Positions 21,608 through 32,257 of a stretch of 64,000 bases of DNA are shown piece after piece. The notes beneath the pieces are model-generated. The model was not told where the DNA came from, did not search any database, and saw only the letters and a list, made by a program, of their open reading frames with translations. A program made the position numbers and the translations under genes. Origin of the DNA: Flaccisagitta enflata (Eukaryota > Chaetognatha > Sagittoidea > Aphragmophora); contig OZ231126.1 of assembly GCA_965153355.1 (NCBI GenBank), forward strand, positions 92,194,001 through 92,258,000, read 5' to 3'. Positions within the stretch are counted from its first letter, which is position 1, and each line of letters opens with the position of its first letter.

Positions 21608-22526
21608 AAATCAAGGATCAGACCGTAATCAAGTCTTATCCATACACTAGTTAGCAATTCCGTATGTTTGAGCAAGCACAACATTACTAAATAGCGATGT
21701 GAAACTCATGAGGTAACTTGATGATTTTTGGCCACGCGTCTTAAAAGATCCGAAATAGGGATATCTTTCCAAATGGTTTCCTGTGATACCGTTAGTTAAT
21801 TACTTTTGATTTTTCTTCTCACAGTGCAGAAAAAACATAAATGAAGACATAGGAAGAGCCAGAACCGGTGTAGACTGCCAAACAATCTTTTAAGACAGGA
21901 AAGTTACTCATGTGACAAAATGGAACATGTTGTCTTAAAAGATCCGAAATAGGGATGGTCTGAAAAGCAGCAACGGAACTTTATCTACGTAAATGTCAAT
22001 GAAATTGATGGTTGTTTCTGCTTATTTAGGCATAAGCCTTTGGAGAGCAACTGAAGAAAACGCTTCATCTTATTAAATGGACCCCCCCAAAAAAATAAAT
22101 AACTGGCACAATCAAAGAAGGCAGCTGATGCAATTTTGCTGCAGTTGATGCTTGAACTTGAAATGATGTATTTTTGCGAAAAATGAATATATCGGCCAAA
22201 TTTTTTTTTCATTTTTCTCTGAAAGGCCGATAGAATCAGTTTAACATCTCATATGGTCTTAATAAAGCTGTCATGATGTTGAAATATTATTACTTCTATG
22301 TGTTACATAATTGTTACACGATTTTGGGCAATAATTAGTCGCTTTTTTGCAATAGAATTACAAGAAAATCGCGATTTTTTTTGAAAATTTTATTGCAATG
22401 ACCCAAATACGATCTACAAAGATGTTATCGGAGACATTTTTCAGTTGGAATGGTAAAATATTTCTTGACACAGACGTAAACTGCGAAAAAAACACCTTGT
22501 ACCCCTGAGAAAATATTCTACCCCAC

Positions 22527-22668
22527 TGATTGTGCAACTGCAAGATGCACTTGCAAGAAACATAAAATGAAATGTTCAATGGCTTGCAGGTATTGTAGAG
22601 GCTCCTCATGTTCAAGTGCCAGCACCTTTGTAGAAGATGAAGATGAAACTGATTCTGAAGAAGACTAG
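22527..22668 (+). pseudogene. Cys-rich transposon-associated protein gene, 3' end
   Basis: After the second CCAC duplication the frame reads DCATARCTCKKHKMKCSMAC followed by RYCRGSSC and an acidic tail ending EED with a TAG stop (22666-22668). Joined across the insertion, with one CCAC removed, the Cys series RCNC-TTDC-RCTC continues in frame from 18193, so this is the same gene. The spacing (CxC, CxxxxxCxC, CxxxCxxC) is that of a small metal-binding Cys cluster; metal binding is inferred. The gene was already broken upstream, so it cannot encode a full protein. Confidence 0.75.
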
Positions 22669-22726
22669 ATCTAGAATGAAATCACTTTCATGACTATTGA
22701 TGTAAAGTTTTTCTTTATTTCTACCA

Positions 22727-23516
22727 TTATTGGCGGCTGTCGCTGTGAGGAAAAAGGTAAGCGTGGTCACTTTTTTTCAAACTTTGATCTTCAGTGAGTG
22801 CAATTTTTTTTACTTGTTAGATCAAATCAAGAGCAATTGTATGTATTTATTTCACTGAAAATCAGAGAAAAATAGAGCTGAGCTAAAGAACCTAGATAAG
22901 CTAAAATATTCAAAATCACTTCAACAGATAACAAGCTATACTCACTGACATGCTTTTTTGTATTCGCATGCTCAATTAGAATATTTATTTATTCATCTTA
23001 AATGAGCTGAAGGAGCAAAATGAGCGAGAATACTTAAAAACACCCTCGCAAGTGAGCAGCTCTGCTCGCTGACATGTTTTCTTATATCTGCTTGCTTAAA
23101 CATGTATCAAAATATCTATTCATTTATTTCATTCAAAATCAGAACAAAAAATTGAGCTAAATGAGCAAAATGAGCTAAAATGCTCAAAAACACCCTCACA
23201 GATGAGCAACTATGCTAATAAACATGTTTTCTTGTATTTGCATGCTCAAACAAACATCAATACACTCATTTATTGATCCTACTTAAAATTTTTTTGTAAA
23301 TAAATCTTTAAAAAATCATAACGCAAAAGATATTTGTTGTAGAGCGTCCTGCATGGCACCAAATGAAAGATAATTATTAAATTTACTTACCTTATCAATT
23401 TCAATGGCGGGCTCATTTGGTCGGTCGAGACCCTCAACTTCTTAATAAGAAAATGTAAACCCTGTTTTTCTCGAATATGTAAAAAAGTTGAAGACAGGCT
23501 TCAACTTTTTTCCTTA
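22727..23516 (-). mobile_element. Family E element, inverted
   Basis: Read on the minus strand, the head is AAAAAAGTTGAAG-CCTGT-CTTCAACTTTTTT, a perfect 13-bp stem (about 23486-23516). Then come CATTTGGTGCC/GGTAAGTAAATTT (about 23360-23395), three tandem units with GAGCAT...CTGAG-type GCTCATTT words (22830-23250), and the tail CCTCACAGCGACAGCCGCC at 22735-22756. Confidence 0.65.
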
Positions 23517-24008
23517 TTACATTTTTCTCTATTGAAACGTGGGATTTTCATTGTCTGAGACACTGCATAGATGCTGAAGCTTCTGGTGATCATTTTACGA
23601 GCTAGCTATTTTGCTTCATGGACCCCGTGATAGAAAATTTTTGTTCAAACTTAATCAATATATCATTAAAATTAAGTCATTGATGGGCTGTTCCAGGTCA
23701 CCTAAATATTTCTTTTCTTGGTCATTCCTCAAAAAGATATTAGGGATGAGTAAAAATATAAGATTTAGAGATTGTATACAAATTTTTCATCCTTGTGCAT
23801 AATTCAAAATTTTCTATACATGATATATATCCCTTTTTGCCATATTTTTTGTGCATTTACATACGGCCCAACCAGCCACATAACAGAGTTCATACCTTGG
23901 TCAACCTTTTTTTTAGCTTAGTACAACCCATGTAGAGTGCAAAACCGCAAAAAAACTCTGTATTACATTTTTGTTTGGGTGGATTTTGTAATAACCCTCC
24001 TCTACTCT
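23517..24008. other. Unassigned AT-rich DNA
   Basis: No repeat family or exon was recognised. A short open frame at 23611-23802 has no supporting signal. Confidence 0.35.
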
Positions 24009-24289
<281 letters not shown>

Positions 24290-24290
<1 letters not shown>

Positions 24291-24660
24291 ACTAAAATGC
24301 AAAATCTAGCGTCATAAAAGATAGGGTCAATGTGTGTAACATCTTGACTCTTTTGTCAAGTTACATAGAGCCAAAAAATGGGATCAATGAAAAATATCAA
24401 TTTTTCGCAAAAATGCGAAAAATAAAAAAAGATTCAAAAATTCATAGCACCAAAAGTAACGATCGTAGAGACTTCTGGTTGGCGCCATTTGAAAGAGAAA
24501 AATAAGCTCTATCTTAGCTATGAATATCAAAAAATGTGTCATCCCACCTGGAAAATGGCCCAACTTTCTAAAATTGCCCCAAACCGAAAATAGAAAACTT
24601 TATTTCCAATAAGTAAATATAGATTCATCATCTAACGATTTGTCGAAAGGAGATTATTAT
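24290..24660. repeat. Family G repeat
   Basis: It shares 'CTAGCGTCATAA', GTTACATA...'GGGATCA', 'AAATGCGAAAAA' and 'GTAGAGACTTCTGGTTGGCGCC' with 33496-33800, in the same order and orientation. At both sites a long microsatellite lies upstream. Confidence 0.7.
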
Positions 24661-24835
24661 TTAACATTTTGACGCATCGAGTTGCCCGCGCCTGCACGCG
24701 TTTCTAGAGGTTTGTCCATTGGTTAGTCTGTCTGTCCTTTTGGTGCATTATCCACACCTTGGTCTCTCGGTCAGTCAGTCTGTCCGTTCCTCACTTTATT
24801 GAATTTTTAGCTTTTTGGTCCTTTTAAATGTCAGT

Positions 24836-24940
24836 CGGAAGGAAGGAAGAAAGGAAAGAATGAAGGAAGGAGTGGAAGGAGGAAATGAAGGAATGGAGGG
24901 AAGGTAGGAAAGGAGGAAGGAAGGAAGGAAGGAAGGAATA
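24836..24940. repeat. (GGAA)n microsatellite
   Basis: GGAAGGAAG words with interruptions; pure at 24913-24937. It is preceded by a family A-like TTGGTTAGTCTGTCTGTCC core (24718-24790). Confidence 0.9.
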
Positions 24941-25095
24941 TGTATGTAGTTACATACGTCTGTGTCGTGTGTAACTGTTGAACGAAGCATGTGACTGTTG
25001 TTCTGCTGGGCTTGACTCTTCTGTCTTTTTTTTATTTTTCGCCCCTGTACAAACGTTATAAGTCCGTCACTAACTTTGTAGGGTTGATCTTATTT

Positions 25096-25165
25096 TTCGT
25101 CGCGTGCACGCGACTCCACATTTCGTTTTGTCGGTCCGTTGGTTGGTCGGTTGGTTGGTCCCCTT
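25096..25165 (-). mobile_element. Family A head joined to a family B arm
   Basis: CGTCGCGTGCACGCGACTCCACA has a perfect GTCGCG/CGCGAC stem with loop TGCA. A GGTTGGTCGG core runs straight into the family B arm at 25165. Confidence 0.7.
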
Positions 25166-25440
25166 TTTGGGCAGCGGCCCCAAAGGGCCGATGTCCTGTA
25201 GGACACAAGGGTGAATTTCCAGACGTCCGTCCGTCCGTCCGTCCGTTATAGAAACGCGACAAACAGACAAACAAACCCAAACTGGGCAGGGCATCGGGCA
25301 ATGGCAGGAATACTCACGTCGCCTCTGAGGATACGGCTCTCTCCAAGATCTGCCACTGGGCAGGGACGTCCACTGCAACCCAAATGGCGATGAAGCGGGA
25401 AGGTCACCCACAAAACAAACCTCCCAAGCAAAAGCTTAAC
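25165..25440. mobile_element. Family B arm, rearranged
   Basis: GGGCAGCGGCCCCAAAGGGCCG (hairpin), TGTCCTGTAGGACA (hairpin), GTGAATTTCCAGACGTCCG and a pure CCGT tract, then AACTGGGCAGGGCATCGGG. Only one arm is clear. Confidence 0.6.
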
Positions 25441-25453
25441 TGTTTGTAGTCCG

Positions 25454-25656
25454 AACAAGGCCGGATACACGGCTACCCCAGTCGCGTGCGGGTTGGCAGG
25501 GGCCATAATTGAGGTCAGCAGAGCATTTGGGCAGGAGCAGTAAGGCCAAAAACCCCATTAACGCCGAAAAAGTAAAGTGTGACGGACGGACGGACGGACG
25601 GACGGACGGACGGACCGACAAAGAGGGGTGTAGAGTCGCGTAGCACGCGACTAAAA
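25454..25656 (+). mobile_element. Family A element, 'CACGCGAC' subtype, complete
   Basis: AACAAGGCCGGATACACGGC, AGTCGCGTGCGGGTTGGCAGG, TTGGGCAGGAGCAGTAAGGCC, AAAGTGTGACGGACGG, eight GACG units, and the perfect end stem GTCGCG-TAGCA-CGCGAC followed by TAAAAA. It is the best full-length example of this subtype. Confidence 0.88.
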
Positions 25657-25659
25657 ACT

Positions 25660-25965
25660 TAGAGGCAGTTTCATATCTCTCTTTGGGCCTCTTCGGGCAA
25701 AATATCTCCACTAGTCTGGGCCGGAAAAATGGCATAAAAATCAGGAGGATGATAGGAGGTATTTATTGTAGCAGGGCAGCAGCAAGATTCAATAAGAATG
25801 GACAATCATCAAAGGGTAGGGGATTGTAGGGGGCAAATGTTGGGGAAGAGGAAGACGACCAAAGGCTGCAGGGACAAAAGGGAATCAACTAGAGGGCGCA
25901 AATTTAGGTTGGGTAAAAAGAGCAAAGAAACAAGATGGTGGACACGAGCTTTTAGTCTGTACGGG
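25660..25965. other. Purine-rich unassigned DNA
   Basis: GGGGAAGAGG- and AAAGGGAA-rich sequence with no recognised gene or repeat family. Confidence 0.35.
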
Positions 25966-25969
25966 TTCA

Positions 25970-26890
25970 ACACCGTCCGTCCGTCCGTCCGTCCGTCCAT
26001 CCATCCGTCCGTCCGTCCGTCCGTCCGTCTGTCCCCCCAACGCTTCTCAAGCCTCAAATTCCCATTGAATAACATGGGAAATTGAAAAAAATACAAACTT
26101 CCCATTGAATAACATGGAAAATTTACACAAAAGTAAAAAATTGCATGTTTCCCATTGAATACCATAGAAACTTGATAAAAATTGAGAAAAATGTAAAATT
26201 CCCATTGAATAACATGGTTTGGGGCCGCTGCCCTGCTCTCACTCTAATACTTCAGCTAATCACTCCAAGCAGGGCATCGGGTACCATGCTGACCATGTGC
26301 GATTCTTGGATGACTTGTTACTTTTTGGGCAGCGGCCCCAAAGGGCCAATGTCCTGTAGGACACGGGTGAATTTTCAGACGACTGTCCGTCCGTCCGTCC
26401 GTCCGTATGTCTGGCCGGCCGTCCTTCCCCCCCCCCCCCGCCAAAGCTTCTGAACCTCATGTTCCTATTGAATAACATGGAAAATTGAAGAAATGCAAAA
26501 TTCACATTGAATAACATAGAAAATTGATAAACAAATGAAAAAATATAGAATTTCCATTGAATAACATGGAAAATTTTCTAGAAGGTAAAAATATCGGAAA
26601 TCCCTATTGATTAACATTGAATATTGGTAATATTTTGATATACATGCAAAATTCATATTGAATAACATGGAAAATTGAAATGAATTGAATAACAAAGAGA
26701 GTAGCCCCAAAGGCCTCAAATGTCCCTTCTCAGGATGTCTGGAAATTCACCCCTGTGTCCTACAGGACATCCGCCCTTTGAGGCAGCTGCCCTGTTATCA
26801 CTCCACTTCTTCAGCTGATCACTCCAAGCAGGGCATCGGGTACCGCTGACCATGTGCGATCCTTGGATAACAAGTTTTTACATAAAGCAT
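25970..26890. mobile_element. Family B foldback cluster with a CCCATTGAATAACATGG core
   Basis: A pure CCGT tract (25975-26031) leads into about 35-bp units of CCCATTGAATAACATGGAAA (26060-26215). A family B end follows (26221-26410: AGCAGGGCATCGGG, GGCAGCGGCCCCAAAGGGCC, TGTCCTGTAGGACA, CCGT tract). A second array of the same unit (26460-26690) and a mirror-image end (26735-26880: TGTGTCCTACAGGACATC, GCAGGGCATCGGGTACC) complete it. 42690-43390 has the same plan. Confidence 0.7.
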
Positions 26891-27190
26891 TATTTTGGTT
26901 ATTTTATATCATTTTACATGATTATAACTCATTTTACATCATTTACATCATTTTACTTCATTTACATCATTTTACTTCATTTTACATCATTTTACATCCT
27001 TAACATCATTTCATAACATTAACATCATTTTATAACATTTACATCATTTAACATCATTTTACATCATTTTACATCATTAACATCATTTTACATCATTTGC
27101 ATCATTTTATATCATTTTGTATAATTTTACATTCTTTCACATCAGTTTATATCATTTTACATCATGTTACATCTTTTACATCAATAGCTC
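26890..27190. repeat. ACATCATTTT minisatellite
   Basis: About 300 bp of 10-11-bp ACATCATTTT/ACATCATTT units. The same unit forms a second array at 30685-31100. Confidence 0.9.
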
Positions 27191-27315
27191 CCTGATTATG
27201 GGAGTATTTTTCAAATTTGGCACTTCTCCGTTGTATCAATCTCAAGTACTGTTCCTAAGCTTCAATTTCATGTGTATATCATCACAAAAAATATTCGGGA
27301 AGTGTACGACCAAGG

Positions 27316-27328
27316 GGGTCAAAGGTCA
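27316..27328 (+). promoter_or_regulatory. DR1-like motif
   Basis: GGGTCA, spacer A, AGGTCA. This matches the DR1 consensus bound by HNF4/RXR-class nuclear receptors. The surrounding GGGGTCAAA repeats make a chance origin likely. Confidence 0.2.
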
Positions 27329-27477
27329 GGGGGTCAAGTATGATCCCCCAAAAGGGGTCAAAATTTCAAAGTGGTCAAAATTAAATTCTGATTGCAGATT
27401 TGGATTCCTCTCAAAAAAGTAGCAAAAGAAAGTAGTCTTCTTTTTTTGTATTTATCATTCTAAGTGGGTCAAAATTG

Positions 27478-27490
27478 GGGTCAAAGGTCA
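27478..27490 (+). promoter_or_regulatory. DR1-like motif
   Basis: A second GGGTCA-A-AGGTCA, 162 bp from the first and in the same orientation. Same caveat. Confidence 0.2.
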
Positions 27491-27620
27491 AAAACAACCC
27501 CGACCTGACCTCTCGAGAGATCAAAAATCAAAACTCGGTAAAACACAATTCTGAGACCAGTTTTGGAATCCTCATGAAAAATAAGACCAAAAATGTTATT
27601 ACCATTTTTTTTTTCAGCTA

Positions 27621-28640
27621 GACTATAAAGCTTCAAAATAACTTTCTCAGTCCTTAAATCTGCCCTCTCAGGCATTATGTATGCCCCAAAACTGCTTAGT
27701 TATGCCTCAGAACCCCTGTGTTCTACAGGACTTTGCCCCCTTCGGGGCCCGCCCAACCTCAAAATCAGTCCAATCATGCCTCATTTAGCCCTCTCTGGCC
27801 TCAATCAACCCTCCTGAACTTTGAATCAGCCGTCCCCCCCTAACCACCAAGCCTCTGATCAGCCCTCTCATGCCTCAAGTTAGCTCTCTCAGACATCAAA
27901 TTAGCCCTCCCAGCCCTTGAATCAGCCCTTTCAGACCACAAAGAAGGCCTCTAAGGCTTCAGTTAGACTATAAAGCTTCAAAATAACTTTCTCAGTCCTT
28001 AAATCTGCCCTCTCAGGCATTATGTATGCCCCAAAACTGCTTATTTATGCCTCAGAACCCCTGTGTTCTACAGGACTTTGTCCCCTTCGGGACCCGCCCA
28101 ACCTCAAAATCAGTCCAATCATGCCTCATTTAGCCCTCTCTGGCCTCAATCAACCCTCCTGAACTTTGAATCAGCCGTCCCCCCCCTAACCACCAAGCCT
28201 CTGATCAGCCCTCTCAGGCCTCAAGTTAGCTCTCTCAGACATCAAATTAGCCCTCCAGCCCTTAAATCAGCCCTTTCAGACCACAAAATAGGCCTCTAAG
28301 GCTTCAGTTAGACTGTAAAGCTTCAAAAGAACTTTCTCAGTCCTTAAATCTGCCCTCTCAGGCATTATGTATCCCCCAAAACTGCTTATTTATGCCTCAG
28401 AACCCCTGTGTTCTACGGGACTTCGTCTCCTTCGGGGCCTGCCCAACCTCAAATCAGTCCTCTCAGGCCTCATTTAGCACTCTCAAGCCTTAATCAACTC
28501 TCTTTAACCTTAAATCAGCCCTCCCAGGCCTCAGATTTGGTCTCTCATACATCAAATCAGCCCTCCCAGGCCTCAAATCAGCCCTCTATCGTCTCAAGCC
28601 TCAAATCATTTTAAGTCACCTTAAGTCAATTAACTTCAAT
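27621..28640. repeat. 345-bp tandem repeat, three copies, with a family B end inside
   Basis: The segment beginning GACTATAAAGCTTCAAAATAAC starts at 27621, 27966 and 28311, spacing exactly 345 bp. Each unit contains 'CTGTGTTCTACAGGACTT...CCCCTTCGGG' (a family B end) and a run of AATCAGCCCTCTCAGGCCTC minisatellite units. The third copy degenerates after about 28450. Confidence 0.88.
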
Positions 28641-28684
28641 GGAAGTCTTTTTAGTTACACTGTATATAATTAAAGGATTTTGTA

Positions 28685-28723
28685 AGTCAAGCTCGCGACT
28701 TATAGGTGTTGGCCTTGTTGTTT
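28685..28723 (-). mobile_element. Family A right-end variant
   Basis: GCTCGCGACTTATAGGTGTTGGCCTTGTT is the same end as at 14324-14345 and 31850-31878. In all three cases a minisatellite lies on the inner side. Confidence 0.6.
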
Positions 28724-28738
28724 TTCCATCTGTGTCCC

Positions 28739-28790
28739 TTTCTAGTCGCAGACACGCGACTCTACAAGCGACTACACTCGGTTTATCCAT
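28739..28790 (-). mobile_element. Family A head fragment
   Basis: TTCTAGTCGCAGACACGCGACTCTACAAGCG, with a nearly paired terminal stem. Confidence 0.55.
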
Positions 28791-28816
28791 CCATCACTAT
28801 TCAATGTTGAGATATT

Positions 28817-28957
28817 TAACAAGGCCGGATACACGGCCACCAGTTGCGGACAGTTGGGCAGGGGCGGAAATTCACTTTTTCACAACTAGATCATTACCCA
28901 CGGACCAACGGATGGATGGACAAAACCTCTTATAGAGTTTCGTGTCCGCAACTATAA
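28817..28957 (+). mobile_element. Family A element
   Basis: AACAAGGCCGGATACACGGCC, AGTTGCGGACAGTTGGGCAGG, an ACGGACCAACGGATGGATGG core, CCTCTTATAGAGTTTCGTGTCCGCAACTATAAA. Confidence 0.85.
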
Positions 28958-29034
28958 ACATATACCTTAAATATATCACTATATGCCAGAAAAATAAACG
29001 AACAAACAACTAAATGAATGAATAAACAAAATCC

Positions 29035-29160
29035 CCCTGTGTTCTACAGGACTTCGTCCCCTTCGGGGCTGCTGCCCTGCTCCCTCTCACTCCAATTCAC
29101 AATCATGCAAAGCAGGGCAACGGGTATCGCTGACCACATATTGCCCTTGGGCGACCTGTT
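29035..29160. mobile_element. Family B end
   Basis: CCCCTGTGTTCTACAGGACTTCG, CCCCTTCGGGG, CTGCCCTGCTCCCTCTC, ATCATGCAAAGCAGGGCAACGG, GGTATCGCTGACCA and TGCCCTTGGGCGACCTGTT. This is the most complete outer block of family B. A CTTT array follows directly. Confidence 0.75.
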
Positions 29161-29185
29161 CTCTTTCTTTCTTTCTTTCTTTTTT

Positions 29186-29237
<52 letters not shown>

Positions 29238-29240
29238 TCC
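29161..29240. repeat. (CTTT)n microsatellite
   Basis: About 80 bp of CTTT at the outer edge of a family B end. Confidence 0.96.
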
Positions 29241-29389
29241 ACTTGTGCTAAGCAACTTTACAAGAGGGTTTCTGTAGGTTGGAAGGTGGGAAGGTTGGGT
29301 TATTACACAGAATTTTGGGAGATGCGAAATTAGTGGAAATGATGCAATACTGCTCCTGCCAACCCACTTAGCAGCCCCCGTCAATATCT

Positions 29390-29738
29390 TTTAGTGCCCT
29401 GGCCCCATTTGAATGACTTCCCTTGCCCACCTGCAAGGGACTACCCATAGGTAGTAAGTGAGGCGTCGCTCTATGATTTTAGCATTATATGGCTTTATTC
29501 GGGTCAAAAGGTTATAACTGTTTTGCAGCGATAAAACTTTTTTTAAAAGTTGAATTTAGGTTCAAGAGATATACAGCTAAATAGAGGGCTGATAAGAAGC
29601 ATGTAAGGTCGATTTCCATGGCCATTCCGGACTAATTTTACGTTTTCAGATGGCAGAATTAAGTCTTATTATAAATAAATAAGTCCAAGTAGGTCAAGTA
29701 GGTGCGCTGTGTAGACTCTCAAACATTTGCACCACCGA
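29390..29738. other. Unassigned DNA
   Basis: No exon or known repeat was recognised. Confidence 0.35.
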
Positions 29739-29740
29739 CC

Positions 29741-29897
29741 AAAAACAAGGCCGGATACACGGATACACGGCAATCCAGTCGAGGACGGTTGGGCAGCAGC
29801 AATAATGCAAAAAACGCTTGCAATTTAAAAACATTATGGACGGTCCGACGGACCGACTGACACGGCAAGGTGCGGAGTCGTGTGTCTGCGACTGAAG
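29741..29897 (+). mobile_element. Family A element
   Basis: AAAACAAGGCCGGATACACGG (with ATACACGG duplicated), ATCCAGTCGAGGACGGTTGGGC, a GGTCCGACGGACCGACTG core and GAGTCGTGTGTCTGCGACTGAA. The terminal stem is slightly decayed. Confidence 0.82.
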
Positions 29898-29971
29898 AAA
29901 ACGTAAATGGACATGAGAAGGAAATTAGATGCTGTGTTTTGATAAGATTCATCAGCTATGGCCAGCTAGAA

Positions 29972-29972
<1 letters not shown>

Positions 29973-30043
<71 letters not shown>
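29973..30043. repeat. (CA)n microsatellite
   Basis: About 70 bp of CA. Confidence 0.97.
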
Positions 30044-30045
<2 letters not shown>

Positions 30046-30139
30046 AGAAAGCAAAACAAACTTATTATTGGTGGTCTCAATGACATAAGATGCCCTGTAG
30101 TTACCTTTGTCTTATCTAAGATCAAAAGCCTACATTTCA

Positions 30140-30202
30140 GTAAGACTGCCAACAGACCAACCGACAGACAGACATACCAACTCTATTCACACGACTAAAA
30201 AG
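30140..30202 (+). mobile_element. Family A tail fragment
   Basis: AGACCAACCGACAGACAGAC core and TATTCACACGACTAAAAAG end. Confidence 0.5.
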
Positions 30203-30345
30203 AAAAAGAAGAAGGTGACAACAAAGAAGAAAAAAGGAGATGAAAAAAAGACTAAGATGGAGAAAAAGACGATGAGGTAACGTGGGGTCACAATATCATT
30301 GTGACGGGTGGGCAGGGGTAACAAACCCTAGGCCTCACCCCAACC

Positions 30346-30349
<4 letters not shown>

Positions 30350-30418
<69 letters not shown>
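30350..30418. repeat. (CA)n microsatellite with a 'GGGGTCACAATATC' leader
   Basis: CA repeats follow a 'GTGGGGTCACAATATC...CAACCCCACC' leader that recurs at 41250-41335. Confidence 0.95.
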
Positions 30419-30684
30419 CCAACAACAGCATCATAAATGCCCGTTACTGCAAGCTAAAGCCGCCAAAGTTGCGTTCACATGCTCTCGTTGAGGTTCGATT
30501 CAGCGAGAAATCTGTGTAATCGGCGGCTCGATTGGTGACACTCACCCCTGTCACAAACACGCCTTGGTCTTACACTTCCACTTAATATATCGTTCTGATA
30601 TTGTGCACAGGTCTAATAGACAGGTATAGCTCCCGTTTGAGTCCACGGAGATCTTGATCCGTCCCGAAATCAGGAAGCTAACAT

Positions 30685-31100
30685 CAATTTACATCAATTT
30701 ACATCATTTACATCATTTTACAGCAATTTACATCATTTTGCATCATTTTACATCATTTTACATCATTTACATCATTTTATATCATTTTACATCATTCTAC
30801 ATCATTATACATCATTTTACATCATGCTACATAATTTACATCATTTTGCATCATTTTGCATCATTTTACATCATTTAATATCACTTTTCATCATTTACAT
30901 CATTTTACATTATTTTACATCATTTAACATCATTTTACATCAATTACATCATTTACATCATTTTACATCATTTTACATCATTTTGTATCATTTACATCAT
31001 TTTACATGATTTTACATCATTTTACATGATTTACATGATTTTACATTATTTACCTCATTTAACATCATTTTTCATCATTTTACATCATTTCACATCATTT
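30685..31100. repeat. ACATCATTTT minisatellite, second array
   Basis: About 410 bp of the same 10-11-bp unit as 26890-27190. Confidence 0.92.
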
Positions 31101-31104
31101 TTAG

Positions 31105-31830
31105 TCATTTTTCTATGTCTGGTTTAAGTCTGGTTTAAGTCTGGTTTATGTCTGGTTTAAGTCTGGTTAAAGTCTCGTTCAAGTCTGGTTTATGTTTGGT
31201 TTAAGTCTGATTTAAGTCTGATTTAAGTCATTTTTGATATTGGTTTAAGTCTTGTTTAAGTCTGGTTTAAATCTTGTTTAAGTCTGGTTTGATATTGGTT
31301 TAGGTCTGGTTTTTACAGGTTTAAGTCTGGTTTAAATCTGGTTTGAAATTGGTTTAGGTCTGGTTTAATATTGGTTTAAGTCTGGTTTAGGTCTGGTTTA
31401 AGTCTGGTTTAAGTCTGGTTTAAGTCTGGTTTAAGTCTGGTTTAAGTCTGATTTAAGTCTGGTTTAAGTCTGGTTAAGGTCTGTTTTAAGTCTGGTTTAA
31501 GTCTGGTTTAAGTCTGGTTTATGTCTGTTTTATGTCTAGTTTAAGGCTTGTTTGAGTCTGGTTTAAGTCTGGTTTAAGTCTGGTTTAATTCGGGTTTAAG
31601 TCTGGTTTAAGCCTGGTTTATGTCTGGTTTATGTCTGGTTTTACTCTTGTTTAAGTCTGCTTTAATTCTGGTTTAAGTCTGGTTTAAGTCTGGTTCAAGT
31701 CTGGTTCAAGTCTGGTTTTAGCCTGGTTTATGTTTGGTTTAAGTCTGGTTTAAGTCTTGTTTAAGTCTGCTTTAAGTCTGCTTGAAGTCTGGTTCATGTC
31801 TGGTTTAAAACTAAGTCTTGAAAACATAAA
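31105..31830. repeat. TTTAAGTCTGG minisatellite
   Basis: About 700 bp of 11-bp GTTTAAGTCTG units (over 55). The array is followed by the family A end variant at 31850-31878. Confidence 0.95.
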
Positions 31831-31849
31831 TGATTATCTCTATGACTGC

Positions 31850-31878
31850 ACGCGACTTATAGGTGTTGGCCTTGTTTT
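31850..31878 (-). mobile_element. Family A right-end variant
   Basis: CACGCGACTTATAGGTGTTGGCCTTGTTTTT. It terminates the two stacked minisatellites upstream, suggesting they are the expanded core of a family A element whose head is lost or lies near 30140. Confidence 0.6.
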
Positions 31879-32141
31879 TCTACAAGCAGATTCAAGAGAG
31901 AAAGGGATGGAAGCTTCGGCGAAAAAAGATCCAATTGATCAAACATGTGAGGTAAACAATTAGATTTGTTCCGCTTGTCAATCGATAAGTTTTCTCTCAT
32001 CTGGCCAGCAATATCAAAATTTGAATAGATAGAGAAGGAAGGCAATATTGTCTGATGATCGATGACCTAGCATAAGATTATCATTACATTCACATTACAT
32101 TTCGATCATTTCCTCCACAACATAAATCCACCATCAGAGAG

Positions 32142-32180
32142 TACCAATAAAGGCGGCTCTCGCCGACTGGAAAAAAGTCG
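32142..32180. repeat. GGCGGCTCTCGCCG hairpin module
   Basis: The same module as 6183-6250, again just upstream of a minus-strand family A element and a CT array. Confidence 0.6.
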
Positions 32181-32257
32181 AAAATGGGAGTATTATTTTT
32201 CTGTGAATGTTCTTTTGTATGTGTGCATCTCAAAATGTCTGGTTGACTGCTTATCTG

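Larger units (their letters stand above)
18194..22522 (+). mobile_element. Non-autonomous TIR transposon, copy 2 (4-bp TSD CCAC)
   Basis: The left end GGTAGAATCTTTTTTCAGG and the right-end complement GGTAGAATATTTTCTCAGG agree at 17 of 19 positions. CCAC flanks both sides (18190-18193, 22523-22526). The first 200 bp match copy 1 (CGCTTAATGAA...TTATGCAAAT...GAGAGTGCGCGGC), as do the last 1.3 kb (TGTCTTAAAAGATCCGAAATAGGG and onward). The interior holds a partial duplication of the left end (about 18790-18905), ATTC and AG arrays, a family A fragment and a family B foldback. No transposase is visible. It interrupts the Cys-rich gene remnant. Confidence 0.85.
27191..27620. other. Unassigned DNA with two GGGTCA-A-AGGTCA motifs
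   Basis: No exon is supported. Two perfect direct repeats of nuclear-receptor-like half-sites with 1-bp spacing occur at 27316-27328 and 27478-27490, in a local GGGGTCAAA-rich context. Confidence 0.4.
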
